Assembly: GCF_000559025.1 (NCBI RefSeq)
Contig: NZ_JAAN01000033.1
Coordinates: 62,001-126,000, forward strand
DNA length: 64,000 nt
Direction of reading: 5' to 3'
Origin: Luteimonas huabeiensis HB2
GTDB lineage: Bacteria > Pseudomonadota > Gammaproteobacteria > Xanthomonadales > Xanthomonadaceae
Within the stretch, counting starts at the first letter, position 1. The number at the start of each line of letters is the position of its first letter. This document shows, piece by piece, positions 46,498 to 58,022 of the stretch. The notes below the pieces were generated by a model, which was not told where the DNA came from, did no database searches, and worked only from the letters and a program-made list of their open reading frames with translations. The translations under genes and the position numbers were made by a program.

Positions 46498-46538
46498 CGA
46501 CGCCCCGCGCGCCGACCGGCCGCGGGGCGTCGCGTTTT
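46498..46538 (+). terminator. Intrinsic terminator of dps
   Basis: CGACGCCCCGCG, 11-base loop, CGCGGGGCGTCG, then CGTTTTC: a perfect 12-bp GC stem followed by four T, 37 bp after the dps stop. The remaining sequence to recQ (46540-46690) shows nothing I can name. Confidence 0.85.
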
Positions 46539-46691
46539 CGCAACGCCGCGCGGACGCGGCGGCTCGCGTCCCGCCACCGGCGCGGATTCCGGCGCGACGG
46601 CGGCGTCGGGTCCGACCGGCGCATGCACCCCGGCGCGCTCGCGCCGCCGGGCGCCGGGCTCCCGATCCCCGGGGCTGCGACGCGTCGGCGG

Positions 46692-46697
46692 TATCCT
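46692..46697 (+). promoter_or_regulatory. -10 box of recQ, 6 nt before the start codon (leaderless type)
   Basis: TATCCT followed by AGTCGC and the recQ ATG at 46704. The same 6-base spacing is seen at bioA, hemW, the ZapB-like gene and ygfA. A transcript starting at the ATG would be leaderless; no SD is visible. Confidence 0.5.
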
Positions 46698-46703
46698 AGT
46701 CGC

Positions 46704-48614
<1,911 letters not shown>

Positions 48615-48799
48615 GGGCGGCTTTCCCTGCGGCGCGCCCCCATCCGCCTTCGGCACCTTCCCCCGCTTGCGGGGGAAGAAAAAAGCTGGATGCTCCCCGC
48701 TTGCGGGGGAAGGGAAAAAACAGAATGCCCCCCGCTTGCGGGGGAAGGAAAACGAGATGCCCTCCGCTTGCGGAGGAAGCAGGCCGACGTCGATACCGC

Positions 48800-50965
48800 C
48801 TAGAGGCGCTGCACCGCCAGCACCACGCCGAGGCGGCGGGTGCGGCGGATCACGTCGGCCAGGTGCTTGCGGTCGCGCACTTCGATGGAGAAGCGGATCG
48901 CGGCGACGTTGCTGTCACGCTCCAGGTACTCGACGCCCTCGATGTTGGAATCGACCTCGGCGATCGCCGCGGCCACCTGCGCCAGCACGCCCGGCCGGTT
49001 CTCGACCTCGATGCGCAGCGCCACGTTGAAGTCGCCGGACACCTCGCGGTCCCACCCGATATCGACCCAGCGCTCGGGGGACTTGCGGTATTCGGCGACG
49101 TTGGGACAGTCCAGGCGATGGACCACGATGCCCTTGCCGGCGGTGTGGTAGCCCATGATCTCGTCGCCGGGGATCGGCAGGCAGCAGTTGGCGAAGGCGA
49201 TCACGCCGCGCTCGTTGCCGGTGATCAGGATCTTCTCGCCGTGGCGCGCGCCGTCGCGCTCGCCCTCGCCGGCCGCGGTCTGCGCCAGCGCGTGGGCGAC
49301 CTGCACCGGCATGCGGTTGCCCAGCGCGATGTCGGCCAGCAGCGACTCCAGCCGCGGATAGCGCAGCTCGCCCAAGTAGCCCTCCAGCCGCGCGGCCGGG
49401 ATGCGTTCCAGCGAACTGCCCAGGTCCTCCAGCGCGCGGTCGAGCATGCGGTGCCCCAGCTGCACGGCGTCCTCGTGCTCGAGCTGCTTGAGCTGCTGGC
49501 GGATCGCGGTGCGCGCCTTGCTGGTGGCCACGAACTCCAGCCACTGCGGCTTGGGCAGGGCCGAGGGCGCGGTGATGATCTCGGCCTGCTGCCCGCTCGC
49601 CAGGCGCGTGCGCAGCGGCACCAGCTTGCGGTCCACGCGCGCGGCCACCGCGTGGTTGCCGACGTCGGTATGCACGGCGTAGGCGAAATCGAGCGCGGTG
49701 GCGTTGCGGGGCAGCGAGAGGATGTCGCCCTTGGGCGTGAACAGGTAGACCTCGTCCGGGAACAGATCGACCTTGACGTTCTCCAGGAACTCCAGCGAGG
49801 AGCCGGTGGCGCGCTGCGACTCCAGCAGGCTGGTGATCCACGAGTGCGCGCGGGTCTGCGCGCTGGTGGGGCTGCCGCCGTGCTTGTAGGCCCAGTGCGC
49901 GGCGATCCCGCGCTCGGCGATCAGGTCCATGTCCTCGGTGCGGATCTGCACCTCGATCGGCGAGCCGTAGGGGCCGAACAGCACCGTGTGCAGCGATTGG
50001 TAGCCGTTGGCCTTGGGGATGGCGATGAAATCGCGGAAGCGCCCGTCCAGCGGCTTGTACACCGAGTGCGCGACGCCCAGCGCGTGGTAGCAGTCGGCCA
50101 CGGTGCGCACGATGATGCGGAAGCCGAACACGTCCATGACGCGGTCGAAGGTCTTCCCCTCGTTCTGCATCTTGTTGTAGATGCTCCACGGCGACTTGAC
50201 CCGGCTCACCAGGCGGTACTGCAGGCCCTCGTTGGTCAACCGCTGCGCAAGCTGCGCCTCGATCGTCGACATCGCCTCGCGCCGCACCAGCGGCTGGGCG
50301 CGGATGCGCTTCTGCAGCACCGAGTGCCGCATCGGGTGCAGCGCCTTGAAGCCGAGATCCTGCAGCTCGGCCTTGATCAGGTTCATGCCCAGCCGCTGCG
50401 CGATCGGCGCGTAGATCTCCAGCGTCTCGCGGGCGATGCGCTCGCGCGCCTCGACCGACTGCGCGCCCAGGGTGCGCATGTTGTGCAGGCGGTCGGCGAG
50501 CTTGATCAGGATCACGCGCAGGTCGCGCGCCATCGCCAGCATCATCTTGCGGAAGCTCTCGGCGGCGGCCTCCTGGCGGCTGCTGAACTGCAGCTTGTCC
50601 AGCTTGGTCACGCCCTCGACCAGGCCGGCGACCTGCTCGCCGAACTGGCTGGCCAGTTCCTCGGCGGTGAGCGAGGTGTCCTCGATGGTGTCGTGCAGGA
50701 TCGCGGCGACCAGGGTTTCCAGGTCCACCTTCTGCTCGGCCAGCACCCCGGCCACCGCCACCGGGTGGGTGATGTAGGGCTCGCCCGACTTGCGCGTCTG
50801 CCCGGCATGCGCCTGCGCGCCCACCGCCCAGGCCCGGCGCAGCACCTGCCGCTGGTCCTCGGACAGGTAGGAAGTCGCCCGCTCCAGCGCGCGCATGTAC
50901 TCCGGGACGGCGTCGTCGGAGGGCACCGGAACGAGCGCGGTGTCGGTGGGCGCGTGCGGGGTCAT
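48800..50965 (-). CDS. spoT: Bifunctional (p)ppGpp synthetase/hydrolase SpoT
   Basis: 721 aa. The intact HD hydrolase signature LVAAILHDTIEDTSL (~89) and KLADRLHNMRTLG contrast with the decayed HD of RelA in this window. The synthetase part (RVKSPWSIYNKMQNEG, DVFGFRIIV, GRFRDFIAIPKANGYQSLHT) carries RFRD where most bifunctional enzymes have RFKD. The TGS domain (ALDFAYAVHTDVGNHAVAAR), Cys motif (NCCLPIPGDEIMGYHTAGKG) and ACT domain follow. It follows rpoZ by 120 bp, as in most gammaproteobacteria. Confidence 0.96.
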   Translation of the reverse strand: MTPHAPTDTALVPVPSDDAVPEYMRALERATSYLSEDQRQVLRRAWAVGAQAHAGQTRKSGEPYITHPVAVAGVLAEQKVDLETLVAAILHDTIEDTSLTAEELASQFGEQVAGLVEGVTKLDKLQFSSRQEAAAESFRKMMLAMARDLRVILIKLADRLHNMRTLGAQSVEARERIARETLEIYAPIAQRLGMNLIKAELQDLGFKALHPMRHSVLQKRIRAQPLVRREAMSTIEAQLAQRLTNEGLQYRLVSRVKSPWSIYNKMQNEGKTFDRVMDVFGFRIIVRTVADCYHALGVAHSVYKPLDGRFRDFIAIPKANGYQSLHTVLFGPYGSPIEVQIRTEDMDLIAERGIAAHWAYKHGGSPTSAQTRAHSWITSLLESQRATGSSLEFLENVKVDLFPDEVYLFTPKGDILSLPRNATALDFAYAVHTDVGNHAVAARVDRKLVPLRTRLASGQQAEIITAPSALPKPQWLEFVATSKARTAIRQQLKQLEHEDAVQLGHRMLDRALEDLGSSLERIPAARLEGYLGELRYPRLESLLADIALGNRMPVQVAHALAQTAAGEGERDGARHGEKILITGNERGVIAFANCCLPIPGDEIMGYHTAGKGIVVHRLDCPNVAEYRKSPERWVDIGWDREVSGDFNVALRIEVENRPGVLAQVAAAIAEVDSNIEGVEYLERDSNVAAIRFSIEVRDRKHLADVIRRTRRLGVVLAVQRL

Positions 50966-51025
50966 CGCCAGAGCCTAGGCGAAAAACCGCGCGATGGGGA
51001 GGCGTCGCCGCGGGCACGAACGCGA

Positions 51026-51049
51026 ACGGCCCCGCACAGGCGGGGCCGT
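51026..51049 (-). terminator. Hairpin between rpoZ and spoT
   Basis: ACGGCCCCGC, 4-base loop, GCGGGGCCGT: a perfect 10-bp stem in the 120-bp rpoZ-spoT spacer. On the minus strand only TCGCGTTCGT follows, so it may be a partial terminator that lowers spoT expression relative to rpoZ rather than a full stop. Confidence 0.55.
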
Positions 51050-51085
51050 CCTCGCAGGCTGGCGCACGGGCGCCGGACGCGAACG

Positions 51086-51388
51086 CTAGAGGTCGTCGCC
51101 CTTGGACAGATCGTCATCGGCCACCACCTCGGCCGCGGCCCACTCCAGCGCCTCGCGCTCCTTGCGCTCGCGCTCGGCCTTGTCCACGGCCTCGATGTAG
51201 TCGTTGTCGATCCGGCGCGCGGCGATCTCGCGCAGGGCCAGCACGGTCGGCTTGTCGTCGGTCTCGCTGTTGTCCAGCTGCGGCTCGACGCCGTTGGCCA
51301 GCTGGCGCGCGCGCTTGGCGGCCATCATGACCAGTTCGAAACGGTTGTCGACCACCTGCAGGCAGTCTTCCACGGTGATGCGGGCCAT
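51086..51388 (-). CDS. rpoZ: RNA polymerase omega subunit
   Basis: 100 aa. [20 protein letters not shown], then [13 protein letters not shown] and [19 protein letters not shown] are the conserved omega core; the C-terminus is acidic. Omega assists RNA polymerase assembly and forms part of the ppGpp-binding site. It lies upstream of spoT in the usual order, with a TAGACT -10 promoter 54 bp upstream. Confidence 0.98.
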   Translation of the reverse strand: MARITVEDCLQVVDNRFELVMMAAKRARQLANGVEPQLDNSETDDKPTVLALREIAARRIDNDYIEAVDKAERERKEREALEWAAAEVVADDDLSKGDDL

Positions 51389-51441
51389 CGGGGCTCCCGG
51401 CGGCCTCGGGGCCGCTCGCTAGAAGAAGGGAAGGACCGGCG

Positions 51442-51471
51442 AGTCTAGGCCAGACGCACCGGGTTGAGCAA
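51442..51471 (-). promoter_or_regulatory. Sigma70-like promoter of rpoZ
   Basis: On the minus strand TTGCTC (51471-51466), 18-base spacer, TAGACT (51447-51442). The predicted start near 51435 would give a leader of about 47 nt before rpoZ. It lies in the 123-bp spacer after gmk. Confidence 0.6.
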
Positions 51472-51511
51472 GTCGCATCCTTTGCAATCAAGCACTTGCG
51501 ACAGGGGCGCT

Positions 51512-52204
51512 TCAGGGTTCGGCCAGCAGCGCCTCGATCAGCGCCCGGTGCCGGATCGCCTGCAGCGGCCGCCGCAGGCGGCTGGCCGCGAAGACCGCGC
51601 ACAGCTCGCCCACCGCGGTGTCGAAGTCCTCGTTGACCACCACGTAGTCGAACTCGTCGTAGTGCGACATCTCCTCGCGCGCGGCGTCCAGGCGCCGGCG
51701 CATGACCTCCTCGCTGTCCTGGCCGCGGCGGCGCATGCGCTCCTCAAGCGCGGCGCGCGAGGGCGGCAGGATGAACACGCTGACCGCCTCGGGCACCTTC
51801 TCGCGCACCTGCCGCGCGCCCTGCCAGTCGATCTCCAGCAGCACGTCGTGCCCGGCCGCCAGCTGCGGCTCCACCGACTGCCGCGCGGTGCCCTTCCAGT
51901 CGCCGTGCACCTGCGCGTACTCGAAGAACTCGCCGGCGCGGATCATCGCCTGGAACTCCTCGGCGCTGACGAAGTGGTAGTGCTCGGCATGGCGCTCGCC
52001 CGGCCGCGGCGGCCGCGAGGTGAACGAGATCGACAGCCGGATCGACGCATCGCGCGCCAGGCAGGCGTTGACCAGGCTGGACTTGCCGGCCCCCGAGGGC
52101 GCGGCGACGATGAACAGCGTGCCGCGGCCCGGGCCGGGCGCCGGGAGTGAGGATGCGGGAGTGGACAAAGCGGGGGCCCGGTCGTCGCTCAGCGGGTTGG
52201 CCAT
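51512..52204 (-). CDS. gmk: Guanylate kinase
   Basis: 230 aa from MANPLSDDRAP; the first ~28 residues are a low-complexity extension before the core. P-loop APSGAGKSSLV (~33-41), GMP-binding SISFTSRPPRPGE and YHFVSAEEF, then LLEIDWQGARQVR and FILPPS. It phosphorylates GMP/dGMP. It lies downstream of yicC in the same orientation, the standard yicC-gmk-rpoZ-spoT order. The frame extends 15 codons upstream but without family similarity. Confidence 0.96.
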   Translation of the reverse strand: MANPLSDDRAPALSTPASSLPAPGPGRGTLFIVAAPSGAGKSSLVNACLARDASIRLSISFTSRPPRPGERHAEHYHFVSAEEFQAMIRAGEFFEYAQVHGDWKGTARQSVEPQLAAGHDVLLEIDWQGARQVREKVPEAVSVFILPPSRAALEERMRRRGQDSEEVMRRRLDAAREEMSHYDEFDYVVVNEDFDTAVGELCAVFAASRLRRPLQAIRHRALIEALLAEP

Positions 52205-52255
52205 CGTAGTTGCTTCCGCGGGTTCCCGGCCCGGGGCGCCGATCCCCATGCCAGG

Positions 52256-53116
52256 CTATTCAATGTTCTGCACCTGCTCGCGGATCTGGTCGATCAGCAC
52301 CTTCAGCTCCACCGCGGCCTGCGAGGTACGGCGGTCGACCGACTTCGAGCCCAGGGTGTTGGCCTCGCGGTTGAACTCCTGCAGCAGGAAGTCCAGGCGG
52401 CGCCCGACCGGCTCGCGCTGGGCGAGCACCCGGCCGATCTCCTCGATGTGGCTGTCGAGGCGGTCGAGCTCCTCGTCGATGTCGAGCTTCTGCAGCGACA
52501 GCACCAGTTCCTGTTCCAGCCGCCCCGGATCGAGCGGCTGCGGCAGCTCGGCCAGCCGCGCCTCCAGCCGCGCGCGCTGTCCCTCGCGGATCCGCGGCAC
52601 CAGCGCGCGCACCTCGCCGGCGATGCGGGCGATGCCGTCGACCCGCTCGGCGATGGCGGTGCGCAGCTTGCCGCCCTCGCGCTCGCGCGCGGCGACGAAG
52701 TCGTCGAGCACCGCGTCGAGCAGCGCCAGCGCCGCGGCCTGCATCGCCTCCGGATCGACCGCGCGCGCCTGCAGCACGCCCGGCACCTGCAGCAGCTCGG
52801 CCAGGCCGGTGTTGAGCCTCGGGAAACGCCCCTCCAGCGAGGCCGCCAGCGCCGCCAGCCGGTCGAGGACGGGCTGGTTGAGTTCCAGCGCGCCGGCGCC
52901 CTCGCCGTTGCGCAGGCGCAGGGTCAGGTCGGCCTTGCCGCGCGACAGCCTGGCCGCGACCCGCTCGCGCAGCAGCGGCTCCAGCGCGCGCAGCTCGTCG
53001 GGCATGCGCACCGCCAGTTCCAGGTAGCGGTGGTTGACCGCGCGCAGCTCGCAGCCGAGCGTGCCCCAGGGCGTGGCGCGCTCGCCGGAGGCGAAGGCGG
53101 TCATGCTTCGGATCAT
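52256..53116 (-). CDS. yicC: YicC/YloC-family endoribonuclease
   Basis: 286 aa. IRSMTAFASGERATPWGTLG, then CELRAVNHRYLELAVRMPDE and the C-terminal FLLQEFNREANTLGSKS are the family signatures. YicC is an endoribonuclease implicated in sRNA turnover. A start at the second Met (MTAFASGE, 53104) is possible. A CATACT -10-like box lies about 25 bp upstream. Divergent from rph, with gmk 51 bp downstream. Confidence 0.95.
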   Translation of the reverse strand: MIRSMTAFASGERATPWGTLGCELRAVNHRYLELAVRMPDELRALEPLLRERVAARLSRGKADLTLRLRNGEGAGALELNQPVLDRLAALAASLEGRFPRLNTGLAELLQVPGVLQARAVDPEAMQAAALALLDAVLDDFVAAREREGGKLRTAIAERVDGIARIAGEVRALVPRIREGQRARLEARLAELPQPLDPGRLEQELVLSLQKLDIDEELDRLDSHIEEIGRVLAQREPVGRRLDFLLQEFNREANTLGSKSVDRRTSQAAVELKVLIDQIREQVQNIE

Positions 53117-53223
53117 GCGCGAGCGTCGGTTCCGGCGGGCGGGCAGTATGCCATCGCCGCGGCCGCCCCGGGGCGCGGCCGCGCCCCTGCTAGACTCTCC
53201 CGCCGCCCAGGTCCCCCATCGCC

Positions 53224-53952
53224 ATGCAAGACATCGCCCGCCCGAGCGGACGCCGCCCCGACCAGCTCCGCGAGGTCCGCATCGAACGCGGCCACACCCG
53301 CCACGCGGAGGGCTCGGTGCTGATCGCCTTCGGCCAGACCCGGGTGCTGTGCACCGCCAGCGTCGAGAACCGGGTGCCCGCCTTCCTGCGCGGCAAGGGC
53401 GAGGGCTGGGTGACCGCCGAGTACGGCATGCTGCCGCGCGCGACCCATACCCGCAGCGACCGCGAGGCCGCGCGCGGCAAGCAGGGCGGGCGCACCCTGG
53501 AGATCCAGCGCCTGATCGGCCGCAGCCTGCGCGCCTGCGTGGACCGCGCGGCGCTCGGCGAGCGCACCATCACCCTGGACTGCGACGTGCTGCAGGCCGA
53601 CGGCGGCACCCGCACCGCGGCCATCACCGGCGCCTACGTCGCCCTGGCCGACGCCACCCGCTGGCTGCTGGCCAGGCGCGAGATCAAGCGCGACCCGCTG
53701 TTCGGCGCGGTCGCCGCGGTCTCGGTCGGGCTGTGGCGCGGGGTGCCGGTGCTCGACCTCGACTACGCCGAGGACAGCGCCTGCGACACCGACATGAACA
53801 TCGTCATGAACGACGGCGGCGGCTTCATCGAACTGCAGGGCACCGCCGAGGGCCATGCCTTCCGCCGCGACGAGCTCGACGCCCTGCTCGGCCTGGCCGA
53901 GCGCGGCATCGGCGAGCTGCTCGCCGCGCAGCGCGCGGCGCTGGACGGATGA
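53224..53952 (+). CDS. rph: Ribonuclease PH
   Basis: 242 aa phosphorolytic 3'-5' exoribonuclease that trims tRNA 3' ends. It starts with [18 protein letters not shown]; active-site marks are [45 protein letters not shown] and [18 protein letters not shown]. Its stop overlaps the rdgB ATG by 4 bp. A TAGACT -10-like box near 53191-53196 gives a short leader. Confidence 0.98.
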   Translation: MQDIARPSGRRPDQLREVRIERGHTRHAEGSVLIAFGQTRVLCTASVENRVPAFLRGKGEGWVTAEYGMLPRATHTRSDREAARGKQGGRTLEIQRLIGRSLRACVDRAALGERTITLDCDVLQADGGTRTAAITGAYVALADATRWLLARREIKRDPLFGAVAAVSVGLWRGVPVLDLDYAEDSACDTDMNIVMNDGGGFIELQGTAEGHAFRRDELDALLGLAERGIGELLAAQRAALDG

Positions 53953-54569
53953 GCGCGCTGCCCGGCCCCGGCACCCTGGTGCTGGCCAGCGGCAACGCCG
54001 GCAAGCTGCGGGAACTGGGCGCGCTGCTGGCCGGCCTGCCCTACCGCATCGTGCCGCAGCGCGAGCTGGGGGTGGAGGACGCGGCCGAAACCGGCCTGAC
54101 CTTCGTCGAGAACGCGCTGCTCAAGGCGCGCCACGCCAGCGCCGCGACCGGCTTGCCGGCGCTGGCCGACGATTCCGGCCTGATCGTCGATGCGCTCGAC
54201 GGCGCGCCGGGGCTGTACAGCGCCCGCTACGCCGGCAGCCCGACCGACGATGCCGCCAACAACGCCAAGCTGCTCGCGGCCCTGCGCGGCGTGCCCGAGG
54301 CGCGGCGCTCGGCGCGCTTCTACGCGGTCATCGTATTGCTGCGCCATGCCGAGGACCCGCAGCCGCTGATCGCCGAGGGCACCTGGGAGGGCCGCATCGT
54401 CGAGACCCCGCGCGGCGCCAACGGCTTCGGCTACAACCCGGTGTTCCTCGACCCCGCGCACGGCCTGACCGCGGCGGAGATGGACCCCACGTTGAAGGAC
54501 CACATCAGCCATCGCGCCATCGCCCTGCAGCGGCTGCGCGAGCGGCTGTCGGCCGAACGCGGCGCCTGA
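53949..54569 (+). CDS. rdgB: XTP/dITP diphosphatase (RdgB/HAM1)
   Basis: 206 aa housecleaning pyrophosphatase that removes dITP/XTP. Motifs: [62 protein letters not shown] and [12 protein letters not shown]. It overlaps rph (ATGA) and precedes hemW by 54 bp, a conserved rph-rdgB-hemW order. Confidence 0.97.
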   Translation: MSALPGPGTLVLASGNAGKLRELGALLAGLPYRIVPQRELGVEDAAETGLTFVENALLKARHASAATGLPALADDSGLIVDALDGAPGLYSARYAGSPTDDAANNAKLLAALRGVPEARRSARFYAVIVLLRHAEDPQPLIAEGTWEGRIVETPRGANGFGYNPVFLDPAHGLTAAEMDPTLKDHISHRAIALQRLRERLSAERGA

Positions 54570-54611
54570 ACGCGCCGGCCGCCGAACGGCGTTCGCGCGC
54601 GGGCGCGCTCC

Positions 54612-54617
54612 TACAAT
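54612..54617 (+). promoter_or_regulatory. -10 box of hemW, 6 nt before the start codon (leaderless type)
   Basis: TACAAT followed by AGGGCG and the GTG start of hemW at 54624. It is one of five such boxes in the window with identical spacing. The AGGG inside the spacer could also be read as a weak SD. Confidence 0.5.
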
Positions 54618-54623
54618 AGGGCG

Positions 54624-55784
54624 GTGCTGATCCCCCCGCCCCTGTCGCTGTACGTCCACCTGCCGTGGTGCGTGCGCAAGTGCCCGTACTGCGACTTCAA
54701 CTCGCACCAGGCGCGCGGCACGCCGCCCTACGCCGCCTACGTGGACGCGCTGCTGGCCGATCTCGACCACGACCTACCGCTGGCCTGGGGCCGCACCGTG
54801 CACTCGGTGTTCTTCGGCGGCGGCACCCCCAGCCTGTTCCCGGCCGCCGAGATCGACCGCTTCCTGCAGGGCGCCTCGGCGCGGCTGCGCTTCGCGCCCG
54901 GCCTGGAGATCACCCTCGAGGCCAATCCCGGCACCGCCGAGCACGGCCGCTTCGAAGACTACCGCGCCGCCGGCGTCAACCGCATCAGCTTTGGAATCCA
55001 GAGCTTCGACGATGGCTGCCTGCGCCGGCTGGGCCGCATCCACGACGCCGCCGAGGCCGAGCGCGCGGTGAAACTGGCGCAGGACGCCGGGCTGGACAAC
55101 CTCAACCTCGACCTGATGTACGCGCTGCCCGGCCAGGACCTGGCGATGGCCGAGGCCGACGTCGCGCGCGCCGTGGCGCTGGCGCCGGCGCACATCTCCC
55201 ACTACCAGCTCACCCTGGAACCCAACACCGTCTTCGCCGCGCGCCCGCCCGGCGGGCTGCCCGACGAGGACGGCGCCTGGGACATGCAGGAGCGTTGCCA
55301 GGCGGCGCTCGCCGCGGCCGGCTACGCCCAGTACGAGGTCTCCGCCTACGCGCGCGCGGGCCGGCAGTGCGCGCACAACCTCAACTACTGGCGCTTCGGC
55401 GACTACCTGGGCATCGGCGCCGGCGCGCACGGCAAGATCAGCCTCGGCCACGACCGCTCGATCCTGCGGCGCTGGAAACAGCGCCATCCCACCGCCTGGC
55501 TGGCCGCGGCCGGCACCGCGCAGGCGATCGGCGGCGACGATTTCGTGCCGCCCGCGCGGCGGCCGTTCGAGTACGTGCTCAACGCGCTGCGGCTCACCGA
55601 GGGCTTCCGGCTGCAGGACTTCGAGGCGCGGACCGGCCTGCCGCGCACCGCCATCGAGCGACCGCTGCGCGAGGCCATCGCGCGCGGCTGGCTGGAAGCG
55701 AGGGCCGAGCGCATACTTCCGACCGCGCTCGGAAGCCGCTTCGGCAACGACGTCATCGAGCTGTTCATGGAAGACGACGCCTGA
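54624..55784 (+). CDS. hemW: Radical SAM heme chaperone HemW
   Basis: 386 aa from a GTG. The radical-SAM cluster motif CVRKCPYCDF (CxxxCxxC) is at ~13-22, followed by VFFGGGTPSLF, LEANPGTAE, ISFGIQSFDDGCLRRLGRIH and LDLMYALPGQ. The HemW C-terminal domain (GIGAGAHGKI, then RRPFEYVLNALRL) follows. HemW delivers heme to target enzymes; it was formerly annotated as HemN-like coproporphyrinogen oxidase, but the CNxC/Y motif of true HemN is replaced by CDF. Confidence 0.94.
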   Translation: MLIPPPLSLYVHLPWCVRKCPYCDFNSHQARGTPPYAAYVDALLADLDHDLPLAWGRTVHSVFFGGGTPSLFPAAEIDRFLQGASARLRFAPGLEITLEANPGTAEHGRFEDYRAAGVNRISFGIQSFDDGCLRRLGRIHDAAEAERAVKLAQDAGLDNLNLDLMYALPGQDLAMAEADVARAVALAPAHISHYQLTLEPNTVFAARPPGGLPDEDGAWDMQERCQAALAAAGYAQYEVSAYARAGRQCAHNLNYWRFGDYLGIGAGAHGKISLGHDRSILRRWKQRHPTAWLAAAGTAQAIGGDDFVPPARRPFEYVLNALRLTEGFRLQDFEARTGLPRTAIERPLREAIARGWLEARAERILPTALGSRFGNDVIELFMEDDA

Positions 55785-55787
55785 TCG

Positions 55788-58022
55788 ATGCACGCCCCTT
55801 CTGCCGACCCCGCCCCGCCCGATCCCTCCCGCCCCGGCCCGCCGGGCGCGCAGCGCCTGGCGACGGCGCCGCTGCCGGCGCGCGTGCGTCGGGTGCTCGA
55901 ACGGACCCTGCGCACCGCCGAGGCGGAGCTGGATCGCGGCCTGATCCGCACGCTCGACGTCTTCGAGCGCGACCTGCTGCGGCTGACCGAGCTGGCGCGC
56001 GCGCCCGCCGCGCAATCCGCGCATGCCGCCGCGCTGCGCGAGCTCCGGCTGGATCGCGCCGGGCTGATCCCGCGCTTCCTGCGCGCGCTGGAAGCCGGAC
56101 TCGCGGCGATCCGCACGCCGCCGCCCGCACCGGCCGCCGCGCCGCGCGAGGTCAGCTTCCGCAACCTCAGCCTGGTCGAGGTGGAAGAGACCGACGAGGT
56201 CACCGTGCTGCGCGAGATCGCCGCGCGCCAGGAGCGCCGCGCCGCCCTGCCCCTGCACCTGCTCGGGCACCGCTTCGGCGTGCTGGCCGGCCAGCCCGCC
56301 TTCGACGCCGCCCGCCTGCCGCTGGGCCCGCACGCGCTGTGCCGCGACCTGCGCGAGGCCGTCGCGCCGCTCGGTCTGGGCCACGAGGCGCGCCTGCTGC
56401 TCTACCGCGGCTTCGAGCGCGAAGTGATGAGCGGCTACCCGCAATTGCTGGAACGCGTCAACGAGCAGTTGATCGCCGACGGCATCCTGCCGGCGCTCAC
56501 CTTCGTCCCGATCCGCGCGCGGCCGACGCCGCGACCGCGCGACGCGGAGGGAGACCGCCCGCAGGAGCGCGCCGCCGGCGGCCGGGCGCACACGGCCTGG
56601 TTCGGCCAGCCCGCCGCCGGCGCAGTGGCCGATGGCGCGGCCGGCGCGCTGGCCCTGCTGCGGCAGTTGCTGGCCGCCCGGCGCCCTGCCGCGGGCGCCG
56701 GCGCCGCGCCCGGCGGCGGCGCCGGCGCTGCGCGCATGCTGACCACCCCGGAGCTGCTGGACGCGTTGCGCGCGCTGCAGCCGCGACGCGAGGCCACCGG
56801 CGCCGCGGGCATCGGCGAGCTCCGCCGCGACATCCTGGCGCAGGCCGCCGACGGCGGCGCCCCGGCCGCGCTCTCGCCCGAGGATGGCGACACCTTCGCG
56901 CTGCTGGAACTGCTCTACGCCTGGCTGGAACGCGAGCTGCGGCGCGACGCGCCCACCGCGGACCTGATCCGCCGCCTGCAACTGCCGCTGCTGCGCATGT
57001 CGCTGCAAGACCGCGCCGCGCTGCTGCGCGCAGACCACCCCGCGCGCCGGCTGCTCGACACGGTGGCCGAGAGCGCCGCGCGCTGGTTGCCGCCCGGCGA
57101 ACTGGACCCGCACCTGATCGGGCCGCTGCAGCGCGCGGTGGCCGAGGTGGGGGCCGAACGCGACCAGGACCCGGCGGTCTTCGAGCGCGCGCAGGCGCGG
57201 CTGCACGCCGACCTGCAGGCGCAGGCGCGCCGCGCCGCCGCCGCCGAGCGCCGCCACGTGGAGGCCGCCCGCGGCAAGGAGAAGCTGGAGATCGCCAGGC
57301 GTCGCGCCGAGGCGGTCGTCGCCGCGCAGACCGAAGGCCAGCGGCTGCCGCCGCTGGTGCGGACGCTGCTGTCGCAGGCCTGGAGCGACGTGTTGACCCT
57401 GACCCTGCTGCGGCAGGGCGAGGACTCCGCGACCTGGCGCGCGCAGTTGGCGGCGACCCGCCGCATCGTCGCCCGTGGCGCCACCGGCGCCGCCGACGAG
57501 GCGCTGGCCGCCGACGTCGAGGCCGCGCTCGGCCAGGTCGGCTACCACGACGAAGAGGCCCGCGCCATCGCCGCGCTCCTGGCCGGTCGCGACGACGCCG
57601 ACGCCGCCGCGCGCACGGAGATCGCCCTGGCGCTGGCGGCGCGTGCCCGCCTGGGCGAGGAACGCGCCGTGCAGGCGCCGCCCACGGAAAGCGGGGCCGA
57701 TCTCACGCCGGAGGAACGGACGCAGTACGAACGCCTACTTGCGCTGCCGGCCGGCGCCTGGATCGACTTCGATGTCGGCCCGGACGGCGCGGTGGCACGG
57801 CGGCGACTGTCCTGGTTCAGTCCCGAGACCGGCCATGCGCTGCTGGTCAACCAGCGCGGCCAGCGGGTGGCCGAGCCCACGCTCCACGCCCTCGCGCGGC
57901 AGCTCGCGCGCGGCGAGGCCCGGGTGGTCGAGGCTTCGCGCGGCCTGCCGGTGGACCGCGCCTGGGAAGCGGCGCTGAAGGCGCTGCGCGAACAGAGCGG
58001 CGACGAGGCGCCCCGCGCATGA
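55788..58022 (+). CDS. DUF1631-family protein
   Basis: 744 aa, no membrane segment. It has an acidic/Pro N-terminus, helical blocks (RTLRTAEAELDRGLIRTLDV, VTVLREIAARQERRAALPLH) and a central Ala/Gly-rich linker. The conserved C-terminal DUF1631 part (RLPPLVRTLLSQAWSDVLTL, then YHDEEARAIAALLA and WIDFDVGPDGAVARRRLSWF) follows. The last block resembles a PilZ/beta-barrel fold by eye. Function unknown. It overlaps the PilZ gene downstream by 4 bp (ATGA), suggesting joint action, possibly in c-di-GMP signalling. Confidence 0.85.
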   Translation: MHAPSADPAPPDPSRPGPPGAQRLATAPLPARVRRVLERTLRTAEAELDRGLIRTLDVFERDLLRLTELARAPAAQSAHAAALRELRLDRAGLIPRFLRALEAGLAAIRTPPPAPAAAPREVSFRNLSLVEVEETDEVTVLREIAARQERRAALPLHLLGHRFGVLAGQPAFDAARLPLGPHALCRDLREAVAPLGLGHEARLLLYRGFEREVMSGYPQLLERVNEQLIADGILPALTFVPIRARPTPRPRDAEGDRPQERAAGGRAHTAWFGQPAAGAVADGAAGALALLRQLLAARRPAAGAGAAPGGGAGAARMLTTPELLDALRALQPRREATGAAGIGELRRDILAQAADGGAPAALSPEDGDTFALLELLYAWLERELRRDAPTADLIRRLQLPLLRMSLQDRAALLRADHPARRLLDTVAESAARWLPPGELDPHLIGPLQRAVAEVGAERDQDPAVFERAQARLHADLQAQARRAAAAERRHVEAARGKEKLEIARRRAEAVVAAQTEGQRLPPLVRTLLSQAWSDVLTLTLLRQGEDSATWRAQLAATRRIVARGATGAADEALAADVEAALGQVGYHDEEARAIAALLAGRDDADAAARTEIALALAARARLGEERAVQAPPTESGADLTPEERTQYERLLALPAGAWIDFDVGPDGAVARRRLSWFSPETGHALLVNQRGQRVAEPTLHALARQLARGEARVVEASRGLPVDRAWEAALKALREQSGDEAPRA